Shown: piece after piece, positions 37,487-46,392 of the stretch
How positions within the stretch are numbered: position 1 is the first letter of the stretch
Layout of the letters: the number at the start of each line of letters is the position of its first letter
Assembly: GCA_025350965.1 (NCBI GenBank)
Contig: JANXWV010000017.1
Span: 1-52,684, forward strand
Length of the DNA: 52,684 nucleotides
Reading direction: 5' to 3'
Source of the DNA: Rhizobacter sp.
GTDB taxonomy: Bacteria > Pseudomonadota > Gammaproteobacteria > Burkholderiales > Burkholderiaceae_C
Made by a program: the position numbers and the translations under genes
The notes under the pieces: model-generated
The model's input: only the letters and a program-made list of their open reading frames with translations
The model's database searches: none
Told to the model about the DNA's origin: nothing

Positions 37487-38281
37487 ATGACCACCACACT
37501 CGACATCCGCCGCCCCTCGCCCCACGTGGCCGAGGTCTGGCTCAACCGCCCCGAGGTGCGCAATGCCTTCAACGAAGGCGTGATTGCCGAGCTCACCACA
37601 GCGTTCACCGAACTGGCCGCCGACACCACGTTGCGTGCCGTCGTGCTGGGCGGCCACGGCAAGGCCTTCTGCGCCGGCGCCGACCTGTCATGGATGCGCG
37701 CGATGGCCGCGTTCACGTGGGACGAGAACCGCGCCGATGCCCAGGCGTTGGCCGACATGCTGTGGGCCATCTACCGTTGCCCAGTGCCCATCGTGGGCCG
37801 CATCCACGGTGACTGCTATGCCGGTGGCGTGGGTCTGGCTGCGGTGTGCGACGTGCTCGTGGCGGCCGACGCGGCCACCTTCTGCCTCAGCGAAGCGCGC
37901 CTCGGCCTGCTGCCTGCCACCATCGGCCCGTACGTCGTGCGCGCCATGGGCGAGCAGGCGGCGCGGCGCTACTTCGTCACCGCCGAGCGCTTCAGCGCGG
38001 CTCAGGCCCAGGCCATGGGCTTCGTGCACGAGGTGTGCGCGGCGGACGCACTCGACACCAAGATCGCCGAGATCGTTGCCACGCTCGTGGCCAACGGCCC
38101 GATGGCGCTGCGCGCCTGCAAGTGCCTGGTGCAGGACGTGGCGGGCGAAGCCCTCACACCCGAATTGCGCGGCGAGACTGCGCGGCGCATTGCCGACATC
38201 CGCGTCACCGAAGAAGGGCGCGAGGGCGTGCAGAGCTTTCTCGGCAAGCGCAAGCCTGCGTGGCGGGTCGGCGCACCATGA
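37487..38281 (+). CDS. liuC: 3-Methylglutaconyl-CoA hydratase (enoyl-CoA hydratase family)
   Basis: 264 residues of the crotonase family. Oxyanion-hole segments are FCAGADLSWMRAM and CYAGGVGLAAVCD; the catalytic-region glutamate is in CLSEARLGLLPATIGPYVV (about 141). The LSEARLGLLPATI form matches LiuC proteins, which hydrate 3-methylglutaconyl-CoA to HMG-CoA. The setting between liuB and liuD supports this. Its stop overlaps the DUF4126 start. Confidence 0.93.
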   Translation: MTTTLDIRRPSPHVAEVWLNRPEVRNAFNEGVIAELTTAFTELAADTTLRAVVLGGHGKAFCAGADLSWMRAMAAFTWDENRADAQALADMLWAIYRCPVPIVGRIHGDCYAGGVGLAAVCDVLVAADAATFCLSEARLGLLPATIGPYVVRAMGEQAARRYFVTAERFSAAQAQAMGFVHEVCAADALDTKIAEIVATLVANGPMALRACKCLVQDVAGEALTPELRGETARRIADIRVTEEGREGVQSFLGKRKPAWRVGAP

Positions 38282-38901
38282 ACCTGCCCGGCCTCGACAC
38301 CACCCATTTGCTCGCCATTGCCGCCGCACTTGGCTGGGCGAGCGGCTTGCGCCTGTATGCAGTGGTGTTCCTGACCGGCATGGCAGGCTTTCTCGGCTGG
38401 GTCGATCTGCCCACCGGCCTGAAGCTCCTGCAGTCACCGGTGATGCTGGCGGCAAGCGGGCTGATGCTGTTCGTCGAGTTCTTCGCCGACAAGATCCCCG
38501 GCGTCGACACGCTGTGGGACGCGGTTCACACGGTCGTGCGCATTCCTGCCGGCGCGGCACTGGCAGCCTCGGTGTTCGGTGCCGATCAGTCGAGCTGGGC
38601 CATGGCGGCGGCACTCATGGGCGGCACACTCGCGGCGACCAGCCACGTGGCCAAGGCGACGACGCGCGCCGCCATCAACACCTCGCCCGAGCCGTTCTCG
38701 AACATCGGCATGTCGCTGCTCGGTGACACGCTGGTGCCGGCGAGCCTGTGGTTGTCGTGGTCGCACCCGACCGTGTTTTTCGCCGCACTGGCCGTGGCAC
38801 TCGTGCTGTCGGCGGGAATCGTTTGGGTGCTCGCGAAGTTCCTGCGCGCTCTGGTGCGGCGCGTGTCGGGCTGGTTCGGTGCGGGTCTAACGCAGACGTG
38901 A
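38278..38901 (+). CDS. DUF4126 membrane protein
   Basis: 207 residues with several membrane segments (HLLAIAAALGWASGLRLYAVVFLTG, MLAASGLMLFVEFFADK and a C-terminal FAALAVALVLSAGIVWVLA) and the family motif FFADKIPGVDTLWDAVHTVVRIPAGA. Function is unknown. The ATGA overlap with liuC and its place before liuD put it firmly in the leucine operon. Confidence 0.87.
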   Translation: MNLPGLDTTHLLAIAAALGWASGLRLYAVVFLTGMAGFLGWVDLPTGLKLLQSPVMLAASGLMLFVEFFADKIPGVDTLWDAVHTVVRIPAGAALAASVFGADQSSWAMAAALMGGTLAATSHVAKATTRAAINTSPEPFSNIGMSLLGDTLVPASLWLSWSHPTVFFAALAVALVLSAGIVWVLAKFLRALVRRVSGWFGAGLTQT

Positions 38902-38932
38902 GTCGCCGACGAAGTGAAAAAGTGAGGAACTG

Positions 38933-40981
38933 ATGTTCACCAAGATCCTGATCGCGAACCGGGGCGAGATTGCTTGCCGGGTTGCCGCCACCGCGCGGCG
39001 CATGGGCGTGCGCACCGTCGCCGTCTATTCCGACGCCGATGCCGACGCCAAGCACGTGCTGGCGTGCGACGAGGCCGTGCACATCGGCGCCTCAGCCCCA
39101 CGCGACAGTTACTTGCGCGGCGAGCGCGTCATTGCGGCTGCGCTCGCCACGGGGGCGCAGGCCGTGCACCCGGGCTACGGTTTCCTGAGCGAGAACGAAG
39201 ACTTCGCGCAGGCCTGCGCAGATGCCGGGCTGGTGTTCATCGGGCCGCCGCCTTCGGCCATCAAGGCGATGGGGTTGAAGGCCGAGTCGAAGCGGCTCAT
39301 GGCCCTCGCCGGCGTCCCGCTGGTGCCCGGCTATCACGGCGCCGACCAGGACCCGGCGCTGCTCAGGCGCGAGGCCGATGCGATGGGCTACCCGGTGCTC
39401 ATCAAGGCCAGCGCGGGCGGCGGCGGCAAGGGCATGCGCATCGTGAGCGCCAGCAGCGAGTTCGATGCGGCGCTGGCCTCGTGCAAGCGCGAGGCCATCA
39501 ACAGCTTCGGCGACGACGCAGTGCTGATCGAGCGCTACGTGACCCGGCCGCGCCACATCGAGATCCAGGTTTTCGGCGATGCGCACGGCGACTGCGTCTA
39601 CCTTTTCGAGCGCGACTGTTCGGTGCAGCGCCGCCACCAGAAGGTGCTGGAGGAAGCGCCCGCACCCGGCATGAGCGAGGCCCGCCGCGCCGAGATGGGC
39701 GCTGCTGCGGTAGCGGCCGCGAAGGCCGTGGGCTATGTGGGTGCCGGCACGGTGGAGTTCATCGCCGAGCCGGTTGAAGGCAGCTGCAACGGCGACTTGC
39801 GCTTCTTCTTCATGGAGATGAACACGCGGCTGCAGGTCGAGCACCCGGTCACCGAGGCGATCACCGGGCTCGACCTGGTCGAGTGGCAGCTGCGCATCGC
39901 CAGTGGCGAGCCGCTGCCATTGAAACAGGGCGAGCTGCGCATCCACGGCCATGCGATCGAGGCGCGCATCTGCGCCGAGAATCCCGACGCGCAGTTCCTG
40001 CCCGCGACCGGCCGGCTCGCTGTGTTCCGTACCCCGCCGGCCGCGCGCTTCGAGCGCGCGCCGGGGTCAGAAGCGCAGAGCGCGCCGGTGCGCTTCGATG
40101 CCGGCGTGCGCGAGGGCGACACCATCGAGCCGCACTACGACTCGATGATCGCCAAGCTCATCGTCTGGGGCGAAGACCGCGCACAGGCACTGGCCCGGCT
40201 CGATGCCGCGCTGGCGGCCACCCACATCGTCGGCCTGCACACCAACGTGGCCTTCCTGCGGCGCGTGGCGGCGAGCCCGTCGTTCACGAACGCCGACCTC
40301 GATACCGCGCTGATCGAACGCGAGCGCGCCGTGCTTTTCAATGCCGCGCCGTTGCCGCTCGAAGTGGCGGCCGCTGGTGCTGTGGCGCATGCGCTGGCCG
40401 CCGAGCGCGCGCTGGAAGGCGCCGACCCCTGGTCGCGCCGCGATGGCTGGCGCCTGCACGGCAGCGCCACCCGGCGCTTCGACCTGCAGATGCAGGGCGT
40501 GCATCACGTCGTCATGCTGGAGCGCGCAGCAGCCGGGCAGACGCTCGTGATCGGCGCGCAGCGCTGGCTCTTCACGACCACGCCGCGCGGCGACCCGTTG
40601 CACAACGAGCCCGATGTGCACGACGTGGCTCTGGCGGGCCGTCGCTGGGCGCTCACGGTGTACGTCACCGGCGAGCGCTTCAGCGTGTTCTCGTGCGATG
40701 GGTCAGCGGTGCTCGACGCGTTCGACCCCATCGCGCATGCCGGCAACGGGGCCGGCGCAGAAGCAGGGCGCCTGACCGCGCCGATGCCGGGGAAGGTGAT
40801 CGCTTTCCTTGCGAAGGCCGGCGATGCAGTCAAGCAAGGCCAGGCGCTGGCCGTGATGGAGGCGATGAAGATGGAGCACACCATCACCGCGCCGCGCGAC
40901 GGCACGGTGACCGAGCTGCTCTATGCCGTGGGCGACCAGGTCAGCGAGGGCGGTGAGTTGCTGCGGTTGGCAGCGGCTTGA
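38933..40981 (+). CDS. liuD: 3-Methylcrotonyl-CoA carboxylase, biotin-containing (alpha) subunit
   Basis: 682 residues. Biotin carboxylase N-terminus KILIANRGEIACRVAATARR, ATP-grasp KASAGGGGKGM (about 161-171), the catalytic FMEMNTRLQVEHPVTEAITG, and a C-terminal biotinyl domain with the biotinylated lysine in VMEAMKMEHTITAP (about 645). It uses ATP and bicarbonate to carboxylate biotin for LiuB. A TGAGGAACTG ribosome site precedes the ATG, 31 bp after DUF4126. Confidence 0.97.
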   Translation: MFTKILIANRGEIACRVAATARRMGVRTVAVYSDADADAKHVLACDEAVHIGASAPRDSYLRGERVIAAALATGAQAVHPGYGFLSENEDFAQACADAGLVFIGPPPSAIKAMGLKAESKRLMALAGVPLVPGYHGADQDPALLRREADAMGYPVLIKASAGGGGKGMRIVSASSEFDAALASCKREAINSFGDDAVLIERYVTRPRHIEIQVFGDAHGDCVYLFERDCSVQRRHQKVLEEAPAPGMSEARRAEMGAAAVAAAKAVGYVGAGTVEFIAEPVEGSCNGDLRFFFMEMNTRLQVEHPVTEAITGLDLVEWQLRIASGEPLPLKQGELRIHGHAIEARICAENPDAQFLPATGRLAVFRTPPAARFERAPGSEAQSAPVRFDAGVREGDTIEPHYDSMIAKLIVWGEDRAQALARLDAALAATHIVGLHTNVAFLRRVAASPSFTNADLDTALIERERAVLFNAAPLPLEVAAAGAVAHALAAERALEGADPWSRRDGWRLHGSATRRFDLQMQGVHHVVMLERAAAGQTLVIGAQRWLFTTTPRGDPLHNEPDVHDVALAGRRWALTVYVTGERFSVFSCDGSAVLDAFDPIAHAGNGAGAEAGRLTAPMPGKVIAFLAKAGDAVKQGQALAVMEAMKMEHTITAPRDGTVTELLYAVGDQVSEGGELLRLAAA

Positions 40982-40993
40982 CGGGCCGCCGCG

Positions 40994-41425
40994 TCAGCGC
41001 CCTGCGGCGCGGCGCAGCCACCGAGCAGCGACCTGCCAGCCGGCGGATGCTGGCGCAGCGTGCGCGGCATCGGCGGCTTCTGGTTGGCGTGAAACGCCGA
41101 AGCCGGAAGTGTCTTGTGCCCAGACGGCGTCCTGGGGTGCGGGCCGGGCTTCAGCGCTCGGCGCTGTTGGCCGCGTTGCCACCCGTGCGGCAGCGCGCTG
41201 GCGGGCCGTGCGGCGCGCAGTGCCGGCTTCAACTTCAGTGGCGTCGTTGAACTGCTTCGCCAGGTTCACCAACTCGGCGTGACCGGAACCCTCGCAGACC
41301 CAAAGGGCTTCACGCGCCTCCGCATCACCCCGCAGCAGGCCCGCCACGTCGACCTGCTCGCCATAATGGCGCAGCAGTGCAAAGTGAATGCGGGTGGCAA
41401 TGCGAAGGCGGATGGTGGTGTCCAC
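40994..41425 (-). CDS. Conserved-looking hypothetical protein antisense to the liu operon
   Basis: 143 residues. The first 60 look like a real folded domain (LRIATRIHFALLRHYGEQVDVAGLL and EALWVCEGSGHAELVNLAKQF in parts), of a kind I have seen in Burkholderiales proteins of unknown function. The remainder is Ala/Arg/Pro-rich and probably disordered. It fills most of the 550-bp gap between liuD and liuE on the opposite strand, and no plus-strand frame there is convincing. Confidence 0.62.
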   Translation of the reverse strand: MDTTIRLRIATRIHFALLRHYGEQVDVAGLLRGDAEAREALWVCEGSGHAELVNLAKQFNDATEVEAGTARRTARQRAAARVATRPTAPSAEARPAPQDAVWAQDTSGFGVSRQPEAADAAHAAPASAGWQVAARWLRRAAGR

Positions 41426-41534
41426 GGAATGTCCAGTGATCGAGAACGCTGATGGTCAGAGTTGTGTCGCTTTGTTGCCATCCCCAAAACGGGGGTGAAC
41501 GCCTGCGGCAACCTCTTCAAACGAGACTTTGTTC

Positions 41535-42458
41535 ATGATCCCTTTACAAGTGACGCTGGTCGAGGTCGGCCCGCGCGATGGCCTTCAGAACGAAGCGCAG
41601 CCCGTGAGTGCTGCGCACAAGATCGAACTCGTTCATCGCCTGCAGGCGGCGGGCCTGCGCGAGATCGAGGTCACCAGTTTCGTCAGCCCGAAATGGGTGC
41701 CGCAGATGGCCGACAACACGCAGGTGATGGCCGGCCTGCAGCGTGAGGCTGGCGTTCGTTACTCGGTGCTCACGCCGAACCTGAAGGGCTTCGAGGCGGC
41801 GGTGGCCGACGCTGCCCACCGCCCCGATGAGATCGTGGTGTTCGCCTCGGCCACCGAAGCCTTCAGCCAGCGCAACATCAACTGCGGCATCGAGGAAAGC
41901 ATCGAGCGCTTCCGCCCGGTGGTGGCCGCTGCGCACGCGCTGGGCATCAAGGTGCGCAGTGCCATCTCGTGCGCGCTGGGCTGCCCGTACCAGGGCGAGG
42001 TCACGCCCGACGAGGTCGAGCGCGTCGTCAAGCTGATGAAGGCCATCGGCGTGGACCATTGCGGCGTGGCCGACACCATCGGCGTGGGCACGCCCAAGCG
42101 CGCGCAGGCGGCGCTGGAACGCGCGCTCAAGCACTATCCCGTCGACCGGGTCAGCGGCCACTTCCACGACACCTACGGCCAGGCGCTCGCCAACATCTAT
42201 GCCTGCCTGGAGCTCGGCATCCACACCTTCGACGCCAGCGTGGCGGGCCTGGGCGGCTGCCCGTACGCGAAGGGTGCGACCGGCAACGTGGGCACGGAAG
42301 ATGTGCTGTTCATGCTGAACGGGCTGGGCATCGACACCGGCATCGATTTGAACAGGCTGATCGACGCCGCTGCGTTCATCTCCGGCGTGCTCGGTCGCAA
42401 GCCTGTCTCGCGCACTGGCAATGCGCTGCTCGCCAAGCGCATGCAGGCGGTGACGTGA
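41535..42458 (+). CDS. liuE: Hydroxymethylglutaryl-CoA lyase
   Basis: 307 residues. It cleaves HMG-CoA to acetyl-CoA and acetoacetate, the last step of the leucine pathway. The TIM-barrel motif VEVGPRDGLQNE holds the metal Asp, and GLGGCPYAKGATGNVGTED contains the HMG-CoA lyase signature with its catalytic cysteine (about 237). The ATG at 41535 is preferred over TTG 41529. It is separated from liuD by an antisense gene and so may have its own promoter. Confidence 0.96.
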   Translation: MIPLQVTLVEVGPRDGLQNEAQPVSAAHKIELVHRLQAAGLREIEVTSFVSPKWVPQMADNTQVMAGLQREAGVRYSVLTPNLKGFEAAVADAAHRPDEIVVFASATEAFSQRNINCGIEESIERFRPVVAAAHALGIKVRSAISCALGCPYQGEVTPDEVERVVKLMKAIGVDHCGVADTIGVGTPKRAQAALERALKHYPVDRVSGHFHDTYGQALANIYACLELGIHTFDASVAGLGGCPYAKGATGNVGTEDVLFMLNGLGIDTGIDLNRLIDAAAFISGVLGRKPVSRTGNALLAKRMQAVT

Positions 42459-42949
42459 CCAGCACGGCAATCGCAGATCGCCCGGAAGGCTTTCGTCGCG
42501 TCACGCAGTGGCTTGCCGAGCGCGGCCACGCGCCTCTGCCGGTCTACCTCGACGTGGCCGCACGCACCGCGCAAGAGGCGGCCGACGCGCTGGGCGTGAG
42601 CGTCGGCCAGATCGCCAAGAGCGTGGTCTTCAAGCGCCGTGCCGACGAGCGCGCCGTGCTCGTGGTCACGTCGGGCGACAAGCGGGTGGACGAGCGCAAG
42701 GTGACTGCGCTCGTCGGTGCGGTGGGCCGCGCCGATGCCGGCTTCGTGAAGGCATCCACCGGCTTCACCATCGGTGGCGTGTCACCGGTAGCGCACGCCA
42801 CCGAGCCGGTGCTGCTGATCGACCGCGAGTTGTTCCGCTTCGACGTGATCTGGGCCGCCGCCGGCCACCCGAACGGCGTGTTCACGCTCAGCCCGCAGGC
42901 CTTGGCGCAACTCACCGGCGCGCCGGTACACGACGTGGTCTCGGCCTGA
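42455..42949 (+). CDS. YbaK/EbsC-family aminoacyl-tRNA deacylase
   Basis: 164 residues starting at a GTG that overlaps the liuE stop. The YbaK fold is shown by GVSVGQIAKSVVFKR (with the catalytic-region lysine), LVVTSGDKRVDERK, FTIGGVSPVAH and AAAGHPNGVFTLSP. The family removes wrongly attached amino acids from tRNA, often Cys or Ala from tRNA-Pro. The link with liuE is positional only. Confidence 0.9.
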   Translation: MTSTAIADRPEGFRRVTQWLAERGHAPLPVYLDVAARTAQEAADALGVSVGQIAKSVVFKRRADERAVLVVTSGDKRVDERKVTALVGAVGRADAGFVKASTGFTIGGVSPVAHATEPVLLIDRELFRFDVIWAAAGHPNGVFTLSPQALAQLTGAPVHDVVSA

Positions 42950-42951
42950 GC

Positions 42952-42985
42952 GCGTGACGTGCTCGAGGGCGTGAGCGCGTCACGC
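42952..42985. terminator. Inverted repeat between convergent YbaK and 5-formyl-THF cyclo-ligase genes
   Basis: GCGTGACG (42952-42959) and CGTCACGC (42978-42985) are perfect 8-bp arms with an 18-nt spacer. The repeat covers the stop codon of the minus-strand gene and lies just after the plus-strand stop. There is no T-run. It could end transcription from both sides or serve as a transcript-end structure. Confidence 0.4.
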
Positions 42986-43573
42986 AGCGCCTTGCTCGGT
43001 GACCACCAGCGTGAGCGTCACATCGTGCGGCTGCGGGTCGAAGGCCGCCACATCGACAAGCCCCACCGACCACGCCACGCCAATGGCAGTCGTGCCCGGG
43101 TGCAGCGCGAGCCAGCGGTCGAAGTAGCCGCCGCCATAGCCGAGCCGGTGCCCTTGCGCCGTGAACCCGACGCACGGCACCAGCACCACGTCGGGCACAA
43201 CCGGCGCGCCGCTGGCGCTGGCGATGTTGCACTCGTCGCGCACCGTGGGCTCGCGACCGTCCCAGGCACGGTATTGCATCTCGACCGGCGCGCGCCGCGC
43301 GTATGGCAAGGCCAACGCCACGTGTGCAAAGGCCTTGTCGGCAGCCAACGCGGCCACTGCGTTAAATTCGGAACGTATCGGCCAGTACAGCCCCAGGCAC
43401 TGCGGCTCCAGTTCGTGAAGCAAGGCCCTGAGATGCTTGGCCAACGCAGCTTGCACCGGCCCCGCCGCAGCACCCGCCACGAAGCGCTGGCGTTCACCCT
43501 GCAGACGTTGGCGCAAGGCCTGCCGCGACGCAACAGCCTCGACATCCTGCGCAGCAACTGGCAGTGAAGACAT
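42980..43573 (-). CDS. 5-Formyltetrahydrofolate cyclo-ligase
   Basis: 197 residues. Signature motifs are the N-terminal basic RQALRQRLQ region (ATP-binding Arg), CLGLYWPIRSEFN, VLVPCVGFTAQGHRLGYGGGYFDRWL (in parts, the family signature) and GVAWSVG. It converts 5-formyl-THF to 5,10-methenyl-THF with ATP. It diverges from the lytic transglycosylase gene across only about 12 bp, so the two promoters overlap or lie inside coding sequence. Confidence 0.94.
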   Translation of the reverse strand: MSSLPVAAQDVEAVASRQALRQRLQGERQRFVAGAAAGPVQAALAKHLRALLHELEPQCLGLYWPIRSEFNAVAALAADKAFAHVALALPYARRAPVEMQYRAWDGREPTVRDECNIASASGAPVVPDVVLVPCVGFTAQGHRLGYGGGYFDRWLALHPGTTAIGVAWSVGLVDVAAFDPQPHDVTLTLVVTEQGAA

Positions 43574-43585
43574 GATGGACCCGTG

Positions 43586-45634
43586 ATGAAATTGAATGTG
43601 ATGCGCGTGCGCAAATCAGTATATGACCGGGCCCTGAGCCTGTTCCTCGCGGCAGTGCTGCTGCCCGCCGCCGGCGGCTTGCTCGCCTTGCCTGTGCGTG
43701 CTGCGGGCGCAGACACCGTGATCAACGATGCCCGCGAGGCCTTCCGCAAGAAAGACCGCGCGCGCCTCGTCATCACGCGCGCGCTGGCCCTGGCCGCGAA
43801 CCACCCGCTCGCGATGTGGGCCGACTACTGGGAGTTGACGAACCGCATTGCCGACGTGCAGCAGCCCGAGGTCAACGCCTTCGCCGCGCGCTGGCCGGGC
43901 AGTTACGTGGAAGACCGCTTCCGCAACGACTGGCTCCTCGAGCTCGGCCGCCGTCGCGACTTCACGAACTTCGCGGCCGAGTACCCGCGCTTTCGCATGA
44001 ACGACGACCGCGAGGTCAGTTGCTACGCCTTGCTGATCGACCAGCTCGCCGGCAAGGACGTGCGCGACAACGCGCTCGCCGCCTGGCTCGCGCAGCGCGA
44101 CGCTGACGACGGTTGCGCGCTGATGGCGAGCACCCTCTTCGACGCAAAGCAGATCACCCCCGCCGATGCCTGGCGCAAGGCGCGCTTCGCGATCGACGCG
44201 AACCGCCCGCGCGCCGCGCGCATGGCCGCCGGGCTCATCGGCACCGATGTCGGCAATGCCGTCGCCGCGCTCGCCGAGAACCCCGCGCAGTACCTGCAGC
44301 GCCAGGCCAGCGCGGCCACCCGCACCGGCGCCGAACTGACCACCCTTGCGCTGATGCGCCTGGGCGTGAACGACCCCGAAGCCGCAGCCGCGCAACTGGC
44401 CGACCGTTGGGACCGCGCGCTGCCCGCCGACCTGAGCGCTTGGGCGTGGGCGATGGTGGCCAAGCAGTCGGCCATCAAGCTGCAGCCCGAGGCGGCCGAC
44501 CACTTCCAGCGCGCTGCGCTGCGCTCAACCAAGGGCGGCCGCGAGCTCGACTGGCCCGACGACACGCTCGCCTGGAAGGTGCGCGCTGCCCTGCGTGCCG
44601 ACAACGGCAAGGCACGCTGGCAGCCCGTGATGCAGGCCATCAATGCCATGGCACCCACCGAGCAGCGCGAGCCTGCGTGGGTCTACTGGAAGGCGCGTGC
44701 GATGGCCGCGCTCGGCCCCGATTCACAAGACGGCGACTCGATGCGTTCGATGGCGCGCGAGCAGCTCGCAACGCTGTCCGGGCAGCTCAACTTCTACGCC
44801 GCGCTGGCGGCCGAACAGTTGGGCCAGCCGGTCTTCATGCCCGCGCCGCCCGCACCCCTGACAGCGGCCGAGCGCGCCGGCGCCGAGCAGCACCCCGGCC
44901 TGTCGCGCGCGCTCTGGCTCATCGCCTCCGGCCTGCGCGCCGAGGGCGTGCGCGAGTGGAACTATTCGCTGCGCGGCATGAGCGACCGCGAGTTGCTGGC
45001 CGCCGCGCAACTGGCCTGCGACCGCGAGGTGTGGGACCGCTGCATCAACACCAGCGACCGCACCAAGACCGAGATCGACATGGCCCAGCGCTTCCCCACG
45101 CCGTTCCGAAAAGAGGTGACTGCGCGTGCCGGCGAGATCGGCCTGGACCCGGCCTATGTGTACGGCCTGATCCGGCAAGAGTCGCGCTTCATCATGGACG
45201 CGCGCTCGGGTGTCGGCGCCTCCGGCCTGATGCAGGTGATGCCCGCCACCGCGCGCTGGACGGCGAAGAAGATCGGCCTGCCGTTCACGCCCGACATGAT
45301 TGCCGACCGCGACACCAACATCCGCATCGGCACGGCCTACCTCAAGCTGGTGCTCGACGAGTTCGGCGGCTCGCAGGCGCTGGCCGCGGCGGCCTACAAC
45401 GCCGGCCCGGGCCGCCCGCGCAAGTGGCGCGACGGCCCGGTGCTCGACACGGCGGTGTGGGCCGAGAACATCCCGTTTCCCGAGACGCGCGACTACGTCA
45501 AGAAAGTGCTGTCGAACAGCAGCTACTACGCGGCATTGCTGAGCGGCCAGCCGCCCACACTGAAGGGCCGGCTCGGCAAGCCGATTGCGCCGGCCGATGC
45601 CAACACGCCGCTGCCCAACAAAGACCTGCCCTGA
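43586..45634 (+). CDS. Soluble lytic murein transglycosylase (Slt70-like)
   Basis: 682 residues with a signal segment (ALSLFLAAVLLPAAGGLLALPVRAA, residues about 16-40), a long alpha-helical superhelical U-domain and a C-terminal SLT domain. The catalytic glutamate is in YGLIRQESRFIMDARSGVGASGLMQVMPATA (in parts, about residue 532), followed by AAAYNAGPGRPRKW. It cuts peptidoglycan glycan strands in the periplasm. GTG at 43583 and ATG at 43601 are other possible starts. Confidence 0.94.
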   Translation: MKLNVMRVRKSVYDRALSLFLAAVLLPAAGGLLALPVRAAGADTVINDAREAFRKKDRARLVITRALALAANHPLAMWADYWELTNRIADVQQPEVNAFAARWPGSYVEDRFRNDWLLELGRRRDFTNFAAEYPRFRMNDDREVSCYALLIDQLAGKDVRDNALAAWLAQRDADDGCALMASTLFDAKQITPADAWRKARFAIDANRPRAARMAAGLIGTDVGNAVAALAENPAQYLQRQASAATRTGAELTTLALMRLGVNDPEAAAAQLADRWDRALPADLSAWAWAMVAKQSAIKLQPEAADHFQRAALRSTKGGRELDWPDDTLAWKVRAALRADNGKARWQPVMQAINAMAPTEQREPAWVYWKARAMAALGPDSQDGDSMRSMAREQLATLSGQLNFYAALAAEQLGQPVFMPAPPAPLTAAERAGAEQHPGLSRALWLIASGLRAEGVREWNYSLRGMSDRELLAAAQLACDREVWDRCINTSDRTKTEIDMAQRFPTPFRKEVTARAGEIGLDPAYVYGLIRQESRFIMDARSGVGASGLMQVMPATARWTAKKIGLPFTPDMIADRDTNIRIGTAYLKLVLDEFGGSQALAAAAYNAGPGRPRKWRDGPVLDTAVWAENIPFPETRDYVKKVLSNSSYYAALLSGQPPTLKGRLGKPIAPADANTPLPNKDLP

Positions 45635-45652
45635 ACAAACAATAGGAATTCG

Positions 45653-46330
45653 ATGCAGCTCTGGATCGGGAACAAGAACTACTCGTCATGGTCGCTGCGG
45701 CCGTGGCTGTTGATGACGCACACCGGCATCGCGTTCGACGAAGTGAAGCTGCGCCTCGGCTTCGCGGCCGATTCCGAGTTCAAGCGCCGCATCCAGGCCG
45801 TGTTGCCCGCCGGCCGCGTGCCGGTGCTGGTCGATGGTGACCTGAGCGTGTGGGACACGCTGGCCATTGCCGAGTACCTGGCCGAGATGTTCCCCGACAA
45901 GCAGCTCTGGCCGCCGGACAGGCGCGCGCGTGCGAATGCCCGCTCGATGTGCGCCGAGATGCACAGCGGCTTTGCGGCGTTGCGCAGCAACTGCCCGATG
46001 AACATCGAGGCGTCACTGCCGGCGGTGGGCGAGCGGCTGCTGCGTGACGACGCGGGTGTGGTGGCCGACCTGGCGCGTATCAACGCCATGTGGACGCAGG
46101 CGCTTGCCGCATCGGGCGGGCCGTTCCTGTTCGGCGCGTTCAGCGTGGCTGACGCGTACTTCGCGCCGGTGTGCGCGCGCATTCGCACCTATGCCCTGCC
46201 CGTGCCGCCCGAGGTCGCAGCTTATGTGGATCGCATCTTCGCGCTGCCCGCGGTGCGGCGCTGGGTCGATGAGGCGATGGCCGAGCACGACTGGCTCGCC
46301 GAAGACGAGCCCTACCGCAGCCGCCCATAA
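45653..46330 (+). CDS. Glutathione S-transferase family protein
   Basis: 225 residues. The N-terminal thioredoxin-like domain reads WIGNKNYSSWSLRPWLLM, with serines that could activate glutathione. WDTLAIAEYLAEMFP is the glutathione-binding segment. An all-helical C-terminal domain follows with FGAFSVADAYFAPVC. Substrate is not evident. A hairpin just after its stop serves the opposite-strand gene. Confidence 0.92.
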   Translation: MQLWIGNKNYSSWSLRPWLLMTHTGIAFDEVKLRLGFAADSEFKRRIQAVLPAGRVPVLVDGDLSVWDTLAIAEYLAEMFPDKQLWPPDRRARANARSMCAEMHSGFAALRSNCPMNIEASLPAVGERLLRDDAGVVADLARINAMWTQALAASGGPFLFGAFSVADAYFAPVCARIRTYALPVPPEVAAYVDRIFALPAVRRWVDEAMAEHDWLAEDEPYRSRP

Positions 46331-46353
46331 AAAAAGGCGGCCTCGTGGCCGCC
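46329..46353 (-). terminator. Rho-independent terminator of the PEP-CTERM gene
   Basis: On the minus strand, GGCGGCC-ACGA-GGCCGCC (46353 to 46336) is followed by seven T (46335-46329). This is a clean hairpin plus T-run, about 40 bp after the PEP-CTERM stop. The T-run overlaps the GST stop codon on the other strand. Confidence 0.85.
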
Positions 46354-46392
46354 CTGATCAACCCCTGATGGGCCGATGAATTGCAGGCTCTA

